Shown: positions 8,501-10,385 of the stretch, in pieces
Layout: every line of letters begins with the position of its first letter
How positions within the stretch are numbered: position 1 is the first letter of the stretch
Assembly: GCA_016205085.1 (NCBI GenBank)
Contig: JACQJN010000093.1
Location: 1-10,385 of the forward strand
DNA: 10,385 nt
Direction: 5' to 3'
Source: Elusimicrobiota bacterium
GTDB taxonomy: Bacteria; Elusimicrobiota; Elusimicrobia; JACQJN01
Made by a program: the position numbers and the translations under genes
The notes under the pieces: generated by a model
Database searches by the model: none
The model's input: only the letters and a program-made list of their open reading frames with translations
What the model was told of the DNA's origin: nothing

Positions 8501-9743
8501 CATTTCTCAGAATGATGGAAAGTTGGAGTATCGCAATATTCGCATTTTGAAGAACAGGGAAAGTCAGAATTTATGCGTTTCCCGCAGCGGCGTTTTGGCG
8601 GTGGTTCACCCCAAGACAGGCGGCGCTTTAGAGGAATATCGCCTTCCTTATGGAGCCCGACTGAAGGCTGCCGATGGTTCTGCAGCGGAGAAAAGGGGGC
8701 TTTTAGCGGAGTGGGACCCCTATTCTCTGCCCATCATTACGGAACAAGAGGGAAAAATACGTTTAGTGGATGTTAAAGAGGGTGTCACATTGCATGAGGA
8801 ACGCAACAAGATCACTGGAATTATAGAAAGAAAGATCATCGAACACCGTGCGGAAAGGATGAGTCCCCGCGTGCTGGTGGAGAAGCGAGGCAAAGAAGTG
8901 GCTTCTTATCCGTTGCCTATTGATACTGTTCTTTTAGCGGAGAGCGGGCATGAAGTGGTTCCGGGAGACATTTTGGCTAAAATCCCTCAGGAAGTGACCA
9001 AAACCAAAGATATCACGGGAGGTCTCCCTAGGGTATCAGAACTCTTTGAGGCCCGAAGGCCCAAGAATGCAGCCGTTATCTCCGAAATCGAGGGAGTGGT
9101 TTCTTTGGGCACCTCCCCCAAGGGTTTGGTTCAGATTTCGGTGCGCAACGAAGAAACGGATTTGGTCCATGAGTATATCATTCCTCAGGGCAAGCATTTG
9201 GTGGTCTATGAAGGTGATCGGGTGGGAGTGGGGGAACCCTTGACGGATGGGGCCATCAATCCTCATGACATTTTGCGAGTCAAGGGGGTCAAGGAGGTTC
9301 AGGAATATTTGGTCAATGCCATCCAAGAGGTGTACCGCCTCCAGGGAGTCACCATGAATGACCGTCATATTGAGGTCATTGTGCGCCAAATGTTGGAGAA
9401 TGTGAAGATTTTGGATAGCGGGGACACCTCCTTTCTTAAAGGAGAGATCGTCAACCGTTTTGTGTTCAATCGGGCCAATAAGCAGATTGCGGAGAAAGGC
9501 GGTCGGGAAGCGCAGGCAGAACCGGTGCTTCTGGGTATTACGAAAGCATCCTTGGCTTCAGACTCTTTCGTCTCTGCGGCCAGTTTCCAGGAGACCACTC
9601 GTGTGCTGACCGAGGCAGCCACCATGGCACGGGTGGATTATCTAAAAGGCTTGAAGGAGAACGTGATTATCGGTCATACCATATCCGCAGGGACCGGGTT
9701 CGCCAGCCGGAGGCTTGAGAACCTTGGTGCTGGAGCCAATTGA
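5562..9743 (+). CDS. rpoC: DNA-directed RNA polymerase subunit beta'
   Basis: Beta' carries the catalytic magnesium site of RNA polymerase. In the 1393 residues, zinc site 1 is C83, C85, C98 and C101 (CACG...CDRCG), followed by MGHIEL. The catalytic loop NADFDGD has Asp 477, 479 and 481. The bridge helix region begins MADSGARGSRQQVRQLAGMRG. Zinc site 2 is C837, C918, C925 and C928. The trigger loop (AAQSIGEPGTQLTLRTFHIGG) has R963 and H966, equal to E. coli R933 and H936. About 165 residues separate its two halves before DITGGLPRVSELFEARRP (D1150): this is the SI3 insertion found in E. coli and many diderms and missing in Bacillus. Its LPYGARL and WDPYSLPIITE segments resemble E. coli SI3. 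The C-terminus has VYRLQGV, HIEVIVRQML, LLGITKASL, SFQETTRVLTEAA and LKENVIIG. The gene follows rpoB by 21 nt and its TGA overlaps the rpsL start by one base. Confidence 0.98.
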   Translation: MASSLLTAERKLSLSPKRKKKLEVLNFFDFDAIRLSLASPEHIKNWSFGEVKKPETINYRTLKPERDGLFCERIFGPAHDYECACGKYRWVKFKGIVCDRCGVEVTESKVRRERMGHIELAVPVPHIWFLKKTPSRIGMVLNMKTSDLERVIYYASYIVQEDLQDTAGRAVFKVRDILSEEEVKKARAEYHGKLKVGIGAGAVRQLLEKVDPAKETIELRSKIHTVQSEGERSRLIRRLRILEGFAESGNRPEWMILTVLPVIPPELRPLVPLEGGRFATSDLNDLYRRIINRNNRLKHIEALRAPEVMVYNEKRLLQEAVDALIENGARGRVVIGAGNRPLKSLSDILKGKQGRFRQNLLGKRVDYSGRSVIVVGPNLKLSQCGLPKEMALELFKPFIIHELMKKESLTLKAAKRMFERVRPEIWDILEQVTKNHMVMLNRAPTLHRLGIQAFEPVLIEGKSIQLHPLTCAAFNADFDGDQMAVHIPLSHEAQLEARLLMFASNNILSPASGRPIATPSHDMVLGIHYLTKFKAGERGEGMVFADASEVTSAYQAGRVDLHARVKVRGINQIKESHLEDKNLWKPELWKDFTTVGRVLFNEVIPSEIGFLNMALSKRELSGLVERCYRQLGAYRTVLLLDDLKRLGYRYATLAGLSISVSDMKIPQIKKELIKQARTQVKEIERQSKAGVITESERYNKIIDIWTHVTDKVSDVMFEEMKQQEFRPYDSKEPRFNSIFLMADSGARGSRQQVRQLAGMRGLMAKPQKKLTGGVGEIIESPVVSNFREGLTVLEYFISTHGGRKGLADTALKTADAGYLTRRLVDVAHDVVITEEDCGTINGIRIGPLSSGEEIIEGIEERLLGRVVLENITISIPGARGKVQEEVLVKAGEMVTLEMSEKIKKAGIEWARVRSVLTCEAESGVCARCYGLNLATGRMVEAGEAVGIVAAQSIGEPGTQLTLRTFHIGGTASRVIRRSQVISQNDGKLEYRNIRILKNRESQNLCVSRSGVLAVVHPKTGGALEEYRLPYGARLKAADGSAAEKRGLLAEWDPYSLPIITEQEGKIRLVDVKEGVTLHEERNKITGIIERKIIEHRAERMSPRVLVEKRGKEVASYPLPIDTVLLAESGHEVVPGDILAKIPQEVTKTKDITGGLPRVSELFEARRPKNAAVISEIEGVVSLGTSPKGLVQISVRNEETDLVHEYIIPQGKHLVVYEGDRVGVGEPLTDGAINPHDILRVKGVKEVQEYLVNAIQEVYRLQGVTMNDRHIEVIVRQMLENVKILDSGDTSFLKGEIVNRFVFNRANKQIAEKGGREAQAEPVLLGITKASLASDSFVSAASFQETTRVLTEAATMARVDYLKGLKENVIIGHTISAGTGFASRRLENLGAGAN
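9732..9735 (+). promoter_or_regulatory. Ribosome binding site of rpsL inside rpoC
   Basis: GGAG lies 7 nt upstream of ATG 9743, within the last codons of rpoC. It supports ATG 9743 (giving the universal MPTINQL start) rather than the TTG at 9740, and it works with the TGATG overlap for coupled translation. Confidence 0.6.
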
Positions 9744-10165
9744 TGCCTACCATTAACCAACTCATTCGATACGGTAGGCACCGCCTGAAGAACAGGACCA
9801 AGGCTCCCGCCCTTATGTCTTGCCCGCAAAGAAGAGGTGTCTGTACGCGGGTTTCCACCACCACTCCCAAAAAACCTAACTCCGCTCTGCGTAAAATTGC
9901 CAGGGTAAAGCTGACTTCCGGGATGGAGGTGACGTCTTACATCCCAGGCGTTGGGCACAATCTTCAGGAGCATTCTATCGTTTTAATTCGAGGAGGCCGC
10001 GTCAAAGATCTTCCAGGGGTCCGCTATCATATTATTCGGGGTGTTTTGGATACGGCGGGGGTGGATGGCCGAAGGCAGGGGCGTTCCAAGTATGGGGCCA
10101 AACGACCCAAGGAAGGAGGTGCCGCAACTTCTGCAAAGGCTGCCCCTACTGCAGCAAAAGCATAA
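9743..10165 (+). CDS. rpsL: 30S ribosomal protein S12 (uS12)
   Basis: S12 sits at the decoding centre of the 30S subunit and helps check codon-anticodon fit. The 140-residue product starts with the canonical MPTINQL and contains CPQRRGVCTRV, TTTPKKPNSALRK and GGRVKDLPGVRYH. Lysines 43/44 and 88 and Asp 89 (numbered with Met) match E. coli K42/K43, K87 and D88. The residues linked to streptomycin sensitivity, and the Asp that RimO methylthiolates in some bacteria, are therefore unchanged. The family core ends at SKYGAKRPK; after it comes a 17-residue Gly/Ala/Lys-rich tail (124-140) beyond the usual E. coli-length end. The gene overlaps the rpoC stop (TGATG). Placing rpsL-rpsG directly after rpoC is common outside Proteobacteria. 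Confidence 0.98.
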   Translation: MPTINQLIRYGRHRLKNRTKAPALMSCPQRRGVCTRVSTTTPKKPNSALRKIARVKLTSGMEVTSYIPGVGHNLQEHSIVLIRGGRVKDLPGVRYHIIRGVLDTAGVDGRRQGRSKYGAKRPKEGGAATSAKAAPTAAKA

Positions 10166-10168
10166 AAT

Positions 10169-10257
10169 GAGTTTAGAGTTCAGAGTTGAGAGTTTGGAGT
10201 TATTTAAGGCTTGGGCTTATTTAGCTCGCAACTCGCAACTCGCAACTCGCAACTCGA
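10169..10257. repeat. Inverted heptamer-array element (5 + 5 units) before rpsG
   Basis: The left arm 10169-10203 is five contiguous units of GAGTTnn with spacer pairs TA, CA, GA, TG and AT. The right arm 10223-10257 is AGCTCGC, three AACTCGC, then AACTCGA. Each left GAGTT faces a right AACTC (AGCTC for the innermost, needing one G-U pair). The predicted RNA is five 5-bp helices separated by 2x2 internal loops, with 33 nt per arm and a 21-nt apical segment at 10202-10222. That segment could add a 4-bp TAAG/CTTA stem (10205-10208 with 10216-10219). The element starts 3 nt after the rpsL TAA and its paired part ends 8 nt before the rpsG ATG. There is no T tract like that of an intrinsic terminator, and no protein is convincingly encoded. 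It could be a miniature mobile or repeat-expansion element or an RNA structural element; its function is unknown. Confidence 0.88.
10230..10255. repeat. Near-perfect tandem AACTCGC array (right arm)
   Basis: AACTC recurs at exactly 7-bp steps (10230, 10237, 10244, 10251) with GC between copies, so three full AACTCGC units and a partial fourth are identical. This uniformity contrasts with the left arm, whose spacer pairs all differ, and suggests recent slippage or copying in this arm. Confidence 0.85.
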
Positions 10258-10263
10258 TTTGAT

Positions 10264-10385
10264 ATGCCACGAAAAGGACTTAGACCTAGGGATCGGAGAG
10301 ATCTTCCACCGGCCGATTTTAAGTACAAATCGGTATTGGTTTCTCGGTTGATTAATAAGTTGAATTTTAAGGGTGAGAAAGCCAC
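10264..10385 (+). CDS. rpsG: 30S ribosomal protein S7 (uS7), 3' partial
   Basis: The 40 visible residues begin MPRKG, have LPPADFKYKS and continue VLVSRLINKLNFKGEKA. They match the S7 N-terminus (MPR.G...LPDP.Y.S.LV.RLIN....GKK.A). S7 nucleates assembly of the 30S head by binding the 3' domain of 16S rRNA and lies near the E site. The frame runs off the right edge with no stop. The start is fixed by the conserved MPRKG. No Shine-Dalgarno precedes it, because the upstream 40 bases are the AACTCGC array plus GATTTGAT. Genes such as fusA often follow rpsG in this arrangement but are outside the window. Confidence 0.95.
   Translation, partial: MPRKGLRPRDRRDLPPADFKYKSVLVSRLINKLNFKGEKA

Noticed and set aside
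9428..9444. CTCCTTT-CTT-AAAGGAG stem inside rpoC
   Set aside because: A 7-bp stem with a 3-nt loop is expected about once by chance in 10 kb, and the encoded residues (SFLKGE) are conserved for protein reasons.
9740..9742. TTG start for rpsL one codon upstream
   Set aside because: S12 universally starts MPT.NQL, matching ATG 9743, which also has a GGAG at 7 nt spacing.
10169..10257. Intrinsic terminator between rpsL and rpsG
   Set aside because: The stem is broken by 2x2 loops, is not GC-rich, and is followed by ATTTGAT rather than a U tract. Termination here would silence rpsG, which needs expression with rpsL.
10041..10262. 73-codon frame across the end of rpsL and the repeat element
   Set aside because: Its first half is rpsL in another frame and its second half is translated heptamer repeat (NSQLATRNS). 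It has no own ribosome binding site and is almost certainly spurious.

Overview
The window is a forward-strand ribosomal-protein and RNA-polymerase operon from a bacterium. The order is an outer-membrane-protein-like gene (cut by the left edge), rplJ (L10), rplL (L7/L12), rpoB (beta), rpoC (beta'), rpsL (S12) and rpsG (S7, cut by the right edge). Packing is very tight: TAATG overlap, 3 nt, 24 nt, 21 nt, TGATG overlap, then one 98-nt gap. No gene-free stretch reaches 300 bases, and I see no promoter or classical terminator.

The host looks like a double-membraned bacterium outside Proteobacteria. RpoC carries a large insertion in the trigger loop (SI3 type, as in E. coli and other diderms, absent from Bacillus). 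RpoB keeps a coiled-coil insertion at the E. coli beta-i9 position, and the first gene looks like a secreted beta-barrel. Heptanucleotide arrays of the kind seen here are, from memory, common in genomes of uncultured groups such as Omnitrophota. That lineage guess is an inference that a marker-gene tree must test.

Layout: 1-774 is a beta-barrel-like gene whose frame is still open at the left edge and runs through four copies of a 7-bp repeat. 774-1718 encodes the L10/L12 stalk. 1743-9743 encodes the two large RNA polymerase subunits with all catalytic motifs intact. 9743-10165 encodes S12. 10169-10257 is an inverted element built of five 7-bp units per arm, inserted just before the S7 start at 10264. 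The stalk proteins, S12 and S7 serve translation (elongation-factor recruitment, decoding, 30S assembly), while beta and beta' form the transcription core.

The genes themselves are conventional. The parts worth a second look are the symmetric heptamer hairpin between rpsL and rpsG, a related array at the left edge, the barrel gene translationally coupled to rplJ where rplA is expected, the long L10 C-terminal helix, and a charge reversal beside the rifampicin pocket of RpoB.
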